A stretch of 64,000 nt of DNA from positions 90,506-154,505 of the forward strand of contig VFZU01000001.1 in the NCBI GenBank assembly GCA_016870995.1, in the 5' to 3' direction. Shown one piece after another: positions 52,553 through 61,866 of this stretch. Position numbers and translations under genes: made by a program. The stretch comes from Acidobacteriota bacterium (GTDB lineage: Bacteria > Acidobacteriota > Terriglobia > Bryobacterales > Bryobacteraceae). Each line of letters begins with the position of its first letter. Positions within the stretch are counted from its first letter, which is position 1. The notes under the pieces were generated by a model. That model did no database searches and was not told the origin of the DNA. It saw only the letters and a list, made by a program, of their open reading frames with translations.

Positions 52553-54187
52553 GTGACAAGACGTTCGCTCGCACAACTCATACCGGCGCTAGCCACTCTG
52601 ATGGCCGCCGAGACTAACCCGACCCGGGACACGCTGAAGCAAAGCCTCGCGTTACTCGGACTGGAATTCAAGGACGAGCAGCTCGACATGATGCTGCCCT
52701 CGATCACACGGCAGTTGGCGAGCTACGCCAATTTACGCAAGATCGAGATTCCGTTCGATACCGACCCTGCCATCTCGTTTTCCCCCTTGTTGCCGGGTTT
52801 GCAGTTGCCGGAAGGAAAGGCAGTCTTCCAACCCAGCCGGTCCACGAAGCTGCCGATCTGGAAGGACATTGAAGAGCTCGCCTTCTGGCCTGCAACTCAC
52901 CTCGGGCAATTGATCCGAACCAAGAAGATCACTTCGACGGATCTCACCAAGATGTATCTGGGACGGCTCAAGAAGCACTCCCCTGTTTTGAATTGCACGA
53001 TCACTCTGACGGAAGATCTGGCGCTTGAGCAGGCCAAAGCCGCCGATGCAGACCTACGTCGCGGAAAGTACCGTGGCCCGCTCCACGGCCTGCCTTATGG
53101 GGCGAAGGACCTTTTCTCGGTTAAGGGTTACAAAACCACTTGGGGCGCTGAGCCCTATAAAGACCAGACGATTGACTACAATGCGACCGTCATCGACCGG
53201 CTGACATCCGCCGGGGCGGTGCTCTGCGCCAAGCTCTCCATGGGGGCCCTTGCCATGGGCGGACTCTGGTTTGGTGGCATGACGAAAACACCTTGGAATG
53301 TCGAGCAGACTTCTTCTGGTTCTTCGGCTGGCTCGGCTGCCGCTACAGCTGCGGGATTGGTGGCGTTTTCACTGGGTACCGAAACATTGGGTTCGATCGT
53401 CACTCCTTCAACGCGGTGCGGTGTGACTGGATTGCGCCCCACTTTTGGTCGTGTTCCCCGCTATGGCGCGATGGCGTTGTCTTGGACGATGGACAAAATC
53501 GGGCCGATCTGCCGCAGCGTCGAAGACTGCATGCTAGTGCTGCGTGCGATCGGTGGCCCCGACGGGAAAGACCTGGCGGCCCGCTATCCGGTGCCGCTGC
53601 ATTGGCAGGCATCCATGCCCGTAAGCAAGCTGAAGATCGGCGTGTTGCGCGAAGAATTCAACCGTCAGAACCGGCACAACGAGGCATTGGCTGTACTGGC
53701 AAAAACCGGGATGCAGTTGATCGACACGAAGCTACCCGAGTTCCCCGCACGCGAACTGGTGTTGATGCTCAACGCTGAAGCCGGTGCTGCGTTTGACGAC
53801 TTGACTCGCAGTGGCGGCGTCGAACAACTGAATGGCCAGAAGGCAGACGACTGGCCCAATAGCTTCCGCACGAGTCGGCTCACCCCGGCTGTCGAGTACA
53901 TCCGGGCCGCGCGGGCCCGCACGTTGCTGATGCGCAAGTTTCAAGGCTACATGAGCGGCTTTGATGCGCTGGTTTCGCCCAACGGCTCGATGTCGTTGAC
54001 GACTACGAATCTCACGGGGCAGCCACAGCTGGTAGTTCCTTGCGGTTTTCCCACATCAGGGCCGATCAGCATCCTGTTCACAGGCAATCTGTTTGAAGAA
54101 GGCAAGCTCGCCCGCGTTGCCAAGGCGTTTCAGGACGCCTCTGATTGGCATACGAGGAGACCACCAGGGTTCGAGGCGAAAGCCTAA
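52553..54187 (+). CDS. Amidase (amidase signature family)
   Basis: The 544-residue protein has the amidase-signature triad: K185 in HGLPYGAKDLFSVKG, the cis-serine in TSSGSSAGSAAATAAG (Ser257 or Ser258), and the nucleophile S281 in GTETLGSIVTPS. FGRVPRYGAMALSWTMDKIG also fits. It starts MTRRSLAQLIPALATLMAA, which resembles a twin-arginine leader, so export is possible. The substrate could be an amide or a glutamyl-tRNA-type linker, but GatA seems unlikely without GatB/GatC. A GTG start lies three bases after thrC. The next gene starts on the last base of the stop (TAATG). Confidence 0.9.
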   Translation: MTRRSLAQLIPALATLMAAETNPTRDTLKQSLALLGLEFKDEQLDMMLPSITRQLASYANLRKIEIPFDTDPAISFSPLLPGLQLPEGKAVFQPSRSTKLPIWKDIEELAFWPATHLGQLIRTKKITSTDLTKMYLGRLKKHSPVLNCTITLTEDLALEQAKAADADLRRGKYRGPLHGLPYGAKDLFSVKGYKTTWGAEPYKDQTIDYNATVIDRLTSAGAVLCAKLSMGALAMGGLWFGGMTKTPWNVEQTSSGSSAGSAAATAAGLVAFSLGTETLGSIVTPSTRCGVTGLRPTFGRVPRYGAMALSWTMDKIGPICRSVEDCMLVLRAIGGPDGKDLAARYPVPLHWQASMPVSKLKIGVLREEFNRQNRHNEALAVLAKTGMQLIDTKLPEFPARELVLMLNAEAGAAFDDLTRSGGVEQLNGQKADDWPNSFRTSRLTPAVEYIRAARARTLLMRKFQGYMSGFDALVSPNGSMSLTTTNLTGQPQLVVPCGFPTSGPISILFTGNLFEEGKLARVAKAFQDASDWHTRRPPGFEAKA

Positions 54188-54642
54188 TGCGATCGGTCTT
54201 GTTTGTCTGCTATGGCAACATCATGCGAAGCGCTTTCGCCGAGGCATGCTTTCGCGATGAAATGAGCCGCAACCCGAAGTTGGCAGGGATCCGCGTGGCT
54301 TCAGCCGGCGTCAGAGCCCAAACCGGAGAGCGCGCCGAAACACATGCCCGTGCTATGGCGAAGCGCTTTGGCCTCTCGCTCGAATCCCATCGCGCGACGC
54401 GAACCAGCAATGAATTGCTCAGGCAGTTCGATCAGATCTACATCATGGACCAATTGAACGAGGATCTATTGCTGGGAGACACAACCGAGGCCGCATCGAA
54501 GACGGCTTATCTGTCGAGCCTGGTCCCAGGGACGCGCAAAGAGATCGAAGACCCCTATTGCCAAAGCGACCGTCAGTTAGAGGCCTGCTTCAAGACGATC
54601 CAACAAGCCGTACGCAGCCTCAGCAATCAATGCTCTGCATGA
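54187..54642 (+). CDS. Low-molecular-weight protein tyrosine phosphatase family
   Basis: The 151-residue protein starts MRSVLFVCYGNIMRSAFAEA, containing the C-x5-R-S phosphatase loop with Cys8 and Arg14; the second loop Cys of many relatives is absent. SAGVRAQTGERAETHARAMA and DQIYIMDQLNEDLLL are also typical. The general-acid Asp is in EIEDPYCQSD. It should remove phosphate from phosphotyrosine or related substrates. It overlaps the amidase stop by one base and the convergent glycosidase gene by 23 bases at its 3' end. Confidence 0.88.
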   Translation: MRSVLFVCYGNIMRSAFAEACFRDEMSRNPKLAGIRVASAGVRAQTGERAETHARAMAKRFGLSLESHRATRTSNELLRQFDQIYIMDQLNEDLLLGDTTEAASKTAYLSSLVPGTRKEIEDPYCQSDRQLEACFKTIQQAVRSLSNQCSA

Positions 54643-57250
54643 GCTTGGCCACCAGGGCAGTCCAGCCAGTTTGATGAGAAGCGCCCAGGCCTAAGCCGGA
54701 GTCGCCGTGAAAATATTCGTAGAACAGGATGTTGTTCTTGAAGTTCTCGTCGTTTGCGAACTTCGGATGATGGGCCATTGCGGGGCGGCCTCCATCTGGC
54801 TTCTCAAGAAACAGGTTGCTGAGGCGCCGGGATAGCTCATGGCACACCTTGTCGAGCGTGACCATGTTGCCGGAGCCGGTGGGGCACTCCACCTGAATCG
54901 CATCACCGTGGTAGTGATGGAACTTCTGCAGGCTCTCGATTAGCAGATAGTTGGTCGGGAACCAGATTGGGCCGCGCCAGTTGGAGTTGCCTCCAAACAG
55001 ACCGGTTTGTGATTCGGCGGGTTCATAATCGACACGGTGTTCGGAGCCTGCCGCATGCAGAACATAAGGATTGTTCTTGTGGAATTTCGAGAGTCCCCGA
55101 ATGCCGTAGTCGGAGAGGAACTCTTCCGGGTCGAGCAGCCGCCGAAGGATGGCGCGCAAGCGGTCACGACCTACCAGCGAGAGGAGTCGACGTTCAGCCA
55201 CGCCCTCGCGCGTCATTGACGCGAGATTGCCGGCGAGGTCGGGCCGGTTCTCGATGAACCATTCCATGCGGCGACGGAAGCCGGGCAGGGAATCGATCAC
55301 TTCGGCGTCGAGCGTATCAACGGCAAACAGAGGGATCAAGCCAACCAGCGAGCGGACTCGCATGGTGAAGTGCTGGCCGCCCGGCATCTTGAGGCGGTCG
55401 TAATAAAACTCGTCGTCTTCGTCCCAAAGGCCTTGGTTACCGCCTTTGTTCATCGCGGCGGCGATGTAGAGGAAGTGCTCGAAGAACTTGCTGGCGATGT
55501 CTTCATAAACCGGGTTGGTGCGAGCCAGTTCAATCGCGATCTTGAGGAGATTCAGGCAATACATCGCCATCCAGGACGTGCCATCGCTTTGTTCGATTTG
55601 GCCGCCAGTGAGCAAGGGGCGGGAACGGTCGAAAACTCCGATGTTGTCGAGCCCGAGAAAGCCACCTTCAAAGATGTTGTTACCGGCGTCATCCTTGCGG
55701 TTGACCCACCAGGTGAAGTTCATCAATAGCTTGTGGAAGACGCTCTCCAGAAACGCTGTGTCCGGCTTGCCGTTGAGCTTGGCGTCGATCTTGTAAACGC
55801 GCCAGCAGGCCCAGGTGTGGACGGGTGGATTGACGTCTGAAAATGCCCATTCATAAGCGGGGATCTGCCCGTTGGGATGCATGTACCATTCGCGCAGAAA
55901 TAGAGCCAATTGCCGTTTGGCAAAACTCGGGTCGATCATCGCGAAGGGGATCATGTGGAACGCTGTGTCCCAGGCTGCATACCAGGGATACTCCCACTTG
56001 TCCGGCATCGAGATGATGTCTTCGTTGAACAGGTGCTTCCATTCCGAGTTGCGGCCGTGCTTGCGCCGCGCGGGAGGCTCCGGTTGGCCCGGGTCACCCT
56101 GCAGCCAGTCTTCGATCGAGAAGTTGAAATACTGCTTGCTCCAGATCAGGCCTGCTGCTGCCTGTCGTTGGATACGCTTTGCGTCTTCGGTGTTGCGTGT
56201 GCCGCCGCGGGCCAACACGCGGTCGTAAAAGTCGTTCGTCTCGGCAATGCGGGTGCGAAAGACATCTTCGGCCGAAGGGGAGTCGAGAGATTCGATGTCG
56301 TGCTCGCGAAGCCTCATGTGCGCAACAAAGGACCCTCCCGCAGGAATGACGCGATGGTAATGGGCGGCTGCTTTGGTGCCGATGCCGTTTGGGTTGACTG
56401 CCTGGCGCCGGCCGTCGATCAGGAAGTCGCCAAAGCCGTCCTTGAAGTATCCCGATGCATCGGTGAATCCGTAGAGTTCCTTGACGTTTGATTCGTTCTC
56501 TGTGAAGAGGAGTTCGTCGGGGGAGTCGGCAAGAAATTCATAGTTCCCAAGGCTCGCGTGATGGAGTTGAATTCGGCCCGCACGGTCTGCGCGCAGGCTG
56601 GGCTTCGGCGATTTGCCAAAAGACCACAGGTTACGGAAGTAAACCTGTCCCAGCAGATGCACTGGCGCCGCCTCGGGCCCTCGATTGTGGATCGTCACTC
56701 GAATCAGAATGTCGCTGGGGCCAGCCTTGGCGTATTCCGCAACGACATCGAAATAGCGGTTGTCGTCAAAGATGCCGCTGTCAAATATTTCGTACTCGGG
56801 GTCTTGCTTGGGGATCGCGCCGCGCTCCCGCATTAGCCGGTATGGAAATTCACGTTGCGGATACTTGTAAAGGCCTTTCAGGTAAAAGGCCGTGGGGGTG
56901 GCGTCGAGGTAATAGTAGAGCTCCTTGACGTCTTCTCCATGATTTCCCAAGGGGCCAGCAAGGCCATAAAGCCGCTCCTTGAGGATTGGGTCTTTGCCAT
57001 TCCACAGCCCGATTGATAAGGCCAGGCGACAATGGTTGTCACAAATTCCCAGCAAGCCATCTTCGCCCCATCGGTAGGCCCGCAGATGGGCTTTTTCAAA
57101 TGGAAAGTAGTCCCAGGCGGTGCCGTACTCGGAATAATCTTCGCGGACCGTGCCCCATTGGCGTTCGCTTAAATAAGGTCCCCAACGACGCCAGTGTTTT
57201 TGCCTGGCGTTGTCTTCGCTCAGCCGCAACCATTCTGCGGTGGATTGCAT
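54620..57250 (-). CDS. GH63-like (MGH1-type) glycoside hydrolase
   Basis: The 876-residue cytoplasmic protein begins WLRLSEDNARQKHWRRWGPY, then LSERQWGTVREDYSEYGTAW, the beginning typical of large glucosidase/mannosylglycerate-hydrolase-like GH63 proteins. The second half is an (alpha/alpha)6-type helical barrel with WEYPWYAAWDTAFHMIPFAM, GFLGLDNIGVFDRSR, SDGTSWMAMYCLNLL and NSNWRGPIWFPTNYLLIES. Asp and Glu in WDTAF and near the C-terminus are likely catalytic residues. The substrate is probably a glucosyl or mannosyl linkage. It follows the broken methyltransferase gene by 12 bases and may share its transcript. Confidence 0.9.
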   Translation of the reverse strand: MQSTAEWLRLSEDNARQKHWRRWGPYLSERQWGTVREDYSEYGTAWDYFPFEKAHLRAYRWGEDGLLGICDNHCRLALSIGLWNGKDPILKERLYGLAGPLGNHGEDVKELYYYLDATPTAFYLKGLYKYPQREFPYRLMRERGAIPKQDPEYEIFDSGIFDDNRYFDVVAEYAKAGPSDILIRVTIHNRGPEAAPVHLLGQVYFRNLWSFGKSPKPSLRADRAGRIQLHHASLGNYEFLADSPDELLFTENESNVKELYGFTDASGYFKDGFGDFLIDGRRQAVNPNGIGTKAAAHYHRVIPAGGSFVAHMRLREHDIESLDSPSAEDVFRTRIAETNDFYDRVLARGGTRNTEDAKRIQRQAAAGLIWSKQYFNFSIEDWLQGDPGQPEPPARRKHGRNSEWKHLFNEDIISMPDKWEYPWYAAWDTAFHMIPFAMIDPSFAKRQLALFLREWYMHPNGQIPAYEWAFSDVNPPVHTWACWRVYKIDAKLNGKPDTAFLESVFHKLLMNFTWWVNRKDDAGNNIFEGGFLGLDNIGVFDRSRPLLTGGQIEQSDGTSWMAMYCLNLLKIAIELARTNPVYEDIASKFFEHFLYIAAAMNKGGNQGLWDEDDEFYYDRLKMPGGQHFTMRVRSLVGLIPLFAVDTLDAEVIDSLPGFRRRMEWFIENRPDLAGNLASMTREGVAERRLLSLVGRDRLRAILRRLLDPEEFLSDYGIRGLSKFHKNNPYVLHAAGSEHRVDYEPAESQTGLFGGNSNWRGPIWFPTNYLLIESLQKFHHYHGDAIQVECPTGSGNMVTLDKVCHELSRRLSNLFLEKPDGGRPAMAHHPKFANDENFKNNILFYEYFHGDSGLGLGASHQTGWTALVAKLMQSIDC

Positions 57251-57262
57251 GAAACTTACCTC

Positions 57263-57991
57263 TTACTTCTTTTCGGCAATGACGTATCGCGATGGCATGC
57301 AGTAGAGAAACTTCATCGGTGAACGACGTATGTTAATCAAGCCCTGCTGCTCAAAAACTTTCTTGTACTCGTTCGTATGAAGGATGTCGAGAATGGCGAT
57401 CTGACCGCCAGGTCGCAGTAACTTGATTAAGTCCGCGACGGCTTTGTTTCTCGCCTTGCGCGAAGCCACGGCATGGATACAAAAGCTGGAGACAATCACG
57501 TCGAATGCGTTGGGGCCAAAGCGCAGGTCCGTGACATCTCAATCTTCGAAGCGCACCCGGTCTGCGACACGTTCGGCCTCTGCATTTTCCATGGCGGCCT
57601 CTTTGGTGTTTTCGCTCAATTGCTCCTGGCTCCAAACATCGATGCCAACCATTTCACCCAAAGGAGCTTTTCGCGCTGCGAGAATTGTCAATAGTCCTCG
57701 CCCACAGCCTACGTCGAGAACTTTCTCACGCCCCCGCCAATTCAATTTGTCAACCATCTGGCCAGACAGGTTTCCCTTGCCCGACTTGCTCGACCACAGC
57801 ATGATCCCCGCCACCAGCATCATCAATACGCCGATCCATAGGCAAATGAAAAGGATGAGTTCAGGCCATACGTCAACCGCCCCTTGCAGAGCGATAAATT
57901 GCGATAGTCCAGTTCCAATCAGAACCAGGCCCACCATAGCCAGAGCGCGCACGCGATCTGGTTTGTCGATTCCGTAGTCCGCTGTCTTCAT
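57263..57991 (-). pseudogene. Membrane-anchored SAM methyltransferase with one in-frame TGA
   Basis: Read from ATG 57991, the frame has two membrane helices (residues 17-37 and 44-66), then the SAM motif KVLDVGCGRGLLTILAARK at 90-108 and VGIDVW, and reaches RVADRVRFED before a TGA at 57539-57541 (codon 151). The same frame continues, with no other stop, through DVTDLRFGPNAFDVIVSSFC, IHAVASRKARNKAVADLIKL and LRPGGQIAILDI to the end at 57263. Relatives have Gly at the stop position (the F-x-x-G-D motif), so one base change GGA to TGA would explain it. The C-terminal half could be restarted at the GTG at 57499, but it would lack the SAM site. A recent nonsense mutation or a sequencing error is most likely. 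Confidence 0.8.
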
Positions 57992-58100
57992 TAGTGCTTA
58001 TTGCAGTTTTACAGATCGGCTGTAACGGCGGCTGACTCTAAGGCCGCCTCATGATATATTCACTTTGACTCACTGTCCAAAGGAAAGGAAGCGTGCGCCT

Positions 58101-58745
58101 TTGAGCTCCAAAGATCCCAAGAATAAGAAACCGTTCTCTCGGCGTGGATTTATGCAGGGAGTGGGTGCCGGAGCCAGTGCGGTCGGCATTCTCGCTACCC
58201 CAGAACAGGCCCAAGCCCAGGGAACCGTCAAGGCCATGGGGCCAGCCGCCGTCCCAGTGACGCTGACCGTAAACGGAAAGCCGATGAAGGTCAACGTCGA
58301 GCCGCGTGAGACGCTGCTCGATACTTTGCGCGGCAAACTCGACCATACAGGCGCCAAGCGCGTTTGCGACCGCGGAACTTGCGGAGCCTGCACCATGATT
58401 GTCGACAATAAAGTGCAGTATGGCTGCACGATTCTCGCGATTGATGCGCAGGGCCGACAAATCCAGACGATTGAGAGTCTGACTGCGAATGGCAAAGTGC
58501 ATCCGATCGTGCCGGCTTTCGTGGAAAATGACGCCCAGCAGTGCGGCTATTGCACTCCTGGCTTCGTAATGGCGGCCAAGGGCTTCCTGGATAAGAATCC
58601 GAACCCGACCTACGACCAGGTCAAAGAGGGTCTCGGCGGCAATTTGTGCCGTTGCGGCACCTATGTTGGCGTTCGCAAGGCGGTGCTGGAAGCTGCCAAG
58701 GCGCTACGCGGCGGCGCAACCGCGAAAGGAGCCACCAATGCCTAA
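58101..58745 (+). CDS. Periplasmic (2Fe-2S) subunit of a molybdenum oxidoreductase (PaoA/YagT-like)
   Basis: The 214-residue protein has a twin-arginine signal (FSRRGFMQGVGAGASAVGIL) and two [2Fe-2S] clusters: the plant-type CDRGTCGACTMIVDNKVQYG with CTI following, and the helical CGYCTPGFVM plus NLCRCGTYVGV. This is the small subunit of xanthine dehydrogenase-family aldehyde oxidoreductases, and the Tat signal suggests the complex is exported together. A TTG at 58065 is the longest start; I prefer the TTG at 58101 because an AGGAAAGGAAG Shine-Dalgarno sequence lies nine bases upstream. It overlaps the large subunit by eight bases. Confidence 0.92.
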   Translation: MSSKDPKNKKPFSRRGFMQGVGAGASAVGILATPEQAQAQGTVKAMGPAAVPVTLTVNGKPMKVNVEPRETLLDTLRGKLDHTGAKRVCDRGTCGACTMIVDNKVQYGCTILAIDAQGRQIQTIESLTANGKVHPIVPAFVENDAQQCGYCTPGFVMAAKGFLDKNPNPTYDQVKEGLGGNLCRCGTYVGVRKAVLEAAKALRGGATAKGATNA

Positions 58746-60888
58746 TTACTCATGGCCCCCGATGGATCAACGCAAGGTGATGGGCAAGGCCCATAACCGT
58801 CTGGACGGCTTCGCGAAGTCGAGTGGCCGGGCGAAATACCCGAGCGACGTCAATCGTGAAGGAATGGTCTATGGCGTCATTCTCACCTCGCCGCATGCCC
58901 ACTGCACGATCAAGAGCATCGACACGACTGCCGCGCAGAAAATGCCAGGAGTGACCGCGGTCCGAGTTACGGCCCCGGCCGGCACAGAAATCCAGTGGGC
59001 TGGCGCCGAAATCGCCTGGGTCGCAGCAGATACCGAGCCCCATGCCCGTGACGCTGTTCGCGCCATCCAAGTGGCATACAACGTGCTGCCTCACTTTGTG
59101 AGCGAAGAAAAGAAATCCAAGGCTGGTACCCGCGCCAAACCCGCCGGGGAACAGACGACGGGTGATGTCGACGAAGCCCTGAAGGCCGCCGACGGAGTCT
59201 CTGAAGGCTACTACGCCATTCCTGTTTTGACGCACTCCTGTCTTGAGCCTCACGGCCAGGTGATTGAGTGGAAGGGCGACAAGATGGAATACTGGCCTTC
59301 GTCTCAAGCGGTCTCCACGGTTGCCGGCGATCTTGCGCAGCAATTGAAAATTCCTGCTTCCCAGATCCACGTCTCGATGGACTACATGGGCGGCGGCTTT
59401 GGCTCAAAGTTCCCGTCCGACATTTGGGGCGCGGAGTGCGCACGGCTGTCGAAGGATTCGGGCGGCAAGCCCGTCAAGCTGTTTTTGGATCGCGCAACCG
59501 AGTTGACCATTGCCGGGGTTCGTCCCTCCGCTTATGCCAACATCAAGGTTGCCGGTAAGAAGGATGGAACGATTACGGCCTGGCAGAGCGAAAGCTGGGC
59601 GACAGGCGGATTTACCGGTGGCGGTATGCCGCCGATTCCTTACATTTTCACGGGAATTCCAAATCGCCGACTGAACCATGCGGCGATCTCAACCAACGCT
59701 GGCGGGGCTCGCGCCTGGCGCGCGCCGAACCACCAGCAGGCCTGCTTTCTGACCTTCTCGGCGATTGAAGATTTCGCCGCGAAAATCAAAATGGATCCGG
59801 TCGAAGTGCTGGTGAAGAACCTGGGCTTGACGGCTCGTGCCGCGCTTTATGAGCGGCAGATTCGCAAAGCGCAAGAGATGGCCGACTGGAAAAAACTCTG
59901 GCATCAGCGCGGAGATAGCGGTAGCGGCAACATCAAGCGCGGTCTTGGAATCGCATTGTCCACTTGGGGCGGCGCAGGCCACCCAAGCGAATGCCGCATC
60001 AAGATCAACCCCGATGGCAGCGTAGAACTCGAACAGGGCACGCAGGATCTGGGTGTTGGCACAAGGACCGTTGTGGCCATGGTGGCCGCAGAATCTCTGG
60101 GACTGACGGTTCCAGATATCAAAGTGAAGATCGGCGACAACGCCTATCCGGTGAGCGGGCCCTCGGGCGGCTCCACTACGGTAGGCGGTGTTTCATCATC
60201 CACGCGCAAGGCGGCGGTGAATGCTCTTGAGCAGTTGTTCCTCAAGGTGGCTCCGGCGCTGAACGCAGACCCGGCGAAACTCGAAGCTGTCGGAGGCAAG
60301 ATTCAGGTAAAGGGTGATCCCTCGAAGTCGATGACCTGGAAGGCCGCCTGCCAGAAGCTGGGTGTTAGCTCGATTTCTGAAACCGGCAAGAACGATCCCA
60401 AGAACCCGATGGGCCTCAATACCCAGGGCGCTGGCGGCGTTCAGATCGCCGATGTCAGCGTCGATGTGGAAACGGGTGTCGTCAAGATGAACCGCGTTGT
60501 GGCCGTGGCGGATTGCGGACTGGTGATCAATCCGAAGACTGCCGAAAGCCAGGTTTATGGCGGCGTCATCATGAACATCTGCGGAGCTCTGATGGAGGAG
60601 CGTGTGATGGATGAAACGCTAGGTCGGGTTTTGAACGCCGATATGGAGTTCTACAAACTGGCCGGCATCAAGGACATCGGCGAAATCGTTGTCCACATGG
60701 ACGTACATCCGGATAACGACAAGCGTGGCGTGATCGGGCTTGGTGAGCCGTCGGCAATTTCGACCATCGCCGCGATTTCTAACGCCGTGGCCAATGCGAT
60801 CGGTGTACGGGTGCCGCGTGTGCCGCTGAGCCCGGATCATGTGCTGACCGCGCTGTATGGCAAGAACATGGAAAGGAGCCGCGCCTAA
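58738..60888 (+). CDS. Molybdopterin-binding subunit of aldehyde/xanthine oxidoreductase (PaoC/YagR-like)
   Basis: The 716-residue subunit carries the molybdenum cofactor site. Matching segments are PNYSWPPMDQRKVMGKAHNR and the ALDEHYDE-type a/b hammerhead start (GRAKYPSDV), SCLEPHGQVIEWKGD, MDYMGGGFGSKFPSDIWGA, ARAWRAPNHQQACFLTFSAI, GPSGGSTTVGGVSSSTRKA and, near the C-terminus, IGLGEPSAIS with the conserved catalytic Glu. It oxidises an aldehyde or heterocycle; the substrate cannot be told. An upstream frame opens at 58663, but the product starts at the ATG 58738, inside the small subunit gene. The FAD subunit start overlaps its stop (TAATG). Confidence 0.92.
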   Translation: MPNYSWPPMDQRKVMGKAHNRLDGFAKSSGRAKYPSDVNREGMVYGVILTSPHAHCTIKSIDTTAAQKMPGVTAVRVTAPAGTEIQWAGAEIAWVAADTEPHARDAVRAIQVAYNVLPHFVSEEKKSKAGTRAKPAGEQTTGDVDEALKAADGVSEGYYAIPVLTHSCLEPHGQVIEWKGDKMEYWPSSQAVSTVAGDLAQQLKIPASQIHVSMDYMGGGFGSKFPSDIWGAECARLSKDSGGKPVKLFLDRATELTIAGVRPSAYANIKVAGKKDGTITAWQSESWATGGFTGGGMPPIPYIFTGIPNRRLNHAAISTNAGGARAWRAPNHQQACFLTFSAIEDFAAKIKMDPVEVLVKNLGLTARAALYERQIRKAQEMADWKKLWHQRGDSGSGNIKRGLGIALSTWGGAGHPSECRIKINPDGSVELEQGTQDLGVGTRTVVAMVAAESLGLTVPDIKVKIGDNAYPVSGPSGGSTTVGGVSSSTRKAAVNALEQLFLKVAPALNADPAKLEAVGGKIQVKGDPSKSMTWKAACQKLGVSSISETGKNDPKNPMGLNTQGAGGVQIADVSVDVETGVVKMNRVVAVADCGLVINPKTAESQVYGGVIMNICGALMEERVMDETLGRVLNADMEFYKLAGIKDIGEIVVHMDVHPDNDKRGVIGLGEPSAISTIAAISNAVANAIGVRVPRVPLSPDHVLTALYGKNMERSRA

Positions 60889-61862
60889 TGAATAACTTCG
60901 AGTACATTAACGCAACGACCGTACAAGAGGCTACGGCAGCACTGGGAAGTTCCTGGTCCGATGCCGTCGTGCTTGCTGGCGGAACCGATCTTCTCAGCTT
61001 GATGAAGGACTACGTCATGAGCCCGAAGCGGCTCGTGAATATCAAGAACATCAAAGAACTGGGCACCATTTCGAAGGCTGGCACGGGTCTTCGCATCGGT
61101 GCTGCAGTAACTTTCGATCAACTGGCCAGCAATCCGTTGGTTCGTCAGGGTTATCCGAGTCTGGCGCAAGCCGTAATGGGCGTCACCAGTCCGCAGATCC
61201 GCAACATGGGTACCGTAGGCGGCGACCTTTGCCAGCGACCCCGCTGCTGGTACTACCGTCTCGGCCACGGAGTGCTTGGCATGAAAGATGGCAAGAGCCT
61301 GGTGGCGGAGGGCGAAAACAAATATCACGCTATCTTCCCTTCGGGCGCGGCTCACTTTGTCAGCGCATCCAGCCTCGGCCCGGCACTGGTCGCGATGGGC
61401 GCAAAGCTGAAATTAGTGAGTGCATCCGGCAGCCGCGAAGTCGATGCGGCGAAGTTTTTCATTGCCCCTCAGAGCAATGAGGCGCGCGAGATTGCCTTGC
61501 TGCCGAATGAAATCCTCACGGAAGTGCTGCTCGCGGCGGCTGGCAAGAATGCAACCTATGAAGTGCGCCAGAAGGACGCTCTCGACTGGCCCTTGGCCAC
61601 CGCGAGTGTGCACCTCAAGATGAAAGGCACCATCGTGGAGTCCGCCAACATCGTGCTCGGCCATGTGGGTCCGACGCCGTATCATGCAGCGGGAGCCGAG
61701 CGGGCTCTGGTTGGCAAAACGATTACAGCTGAAACCGCGATGGCTGCAGGCGAAGCCGCGGTGGCTGGGGCTAAGCCTCTCAGCCAGAATGCCTACAAGA
61801 TCCAACTGGCCCGTGTCGCGGTCAAGCGTGCTTTGCTTGAGGCGGCCGGCGTAAAGGCTTAA
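60888..61862 (+). CDS. FAD-binding subunit of molybdenum oxidoreductase (PaoB/YagS-like, fewer cysteines)
   Basis: The 324-residue protein matches the FAD subunits of this family: VLAGGTDLLSLMKDYVMSPK (FAD-binding loop), GTISKAGTGLRIGAAVTFDQ, ITSPQIRNMGTVGGDLCQRP and GENKYHAIFPSG. In PaoB/YagS the stretch around RTRC...GSGC holds four cysteines for an extra [4Fe-4S] cluster. Here DLCQRPRC gives two cysteines, and no others follow before GENKYHAIF, so the cluster is probably not formed in the same way. The 73-residue gene follows five bases after the stop. Confidence 0.9.
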   Translation: MNNFEYINATTVQEATAALGSSWSDAVVLAGGTDLLSLMKDYVMSPKRLVNIKNIKELGTISKAGTGLRIGAAVTFDQLASNPLVRQGYPSLAQAVMGVTSPQIRNMGTVGGDLCQRPRCWYYRLGHGVLGMKDGKSLVAEGENKYHAIFPSGAAHFVSASSLGPALVAMGAKLKLVSASGSREVDAAKFFIAPQSNEAREIALLPNEILTEVLLAAAGKNATYEVRQKDALDWPLATASVHLKMKGTIVESANIVLGHVGPTPYHAAGAERALVGKTITAETAMAAGEAAVAGAKPLSQNAYKIQLARVAVKRALLEAAGVKA

Positions 61863-61866
61863 CGCT

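Noticed and set aside
57423..57977. 184-residue plus-strand frame across the broken methyltransferase
   Set aside because: The minus strand has clear SAM and helix motifs; this frame is Ser/Arg-rich shadow.
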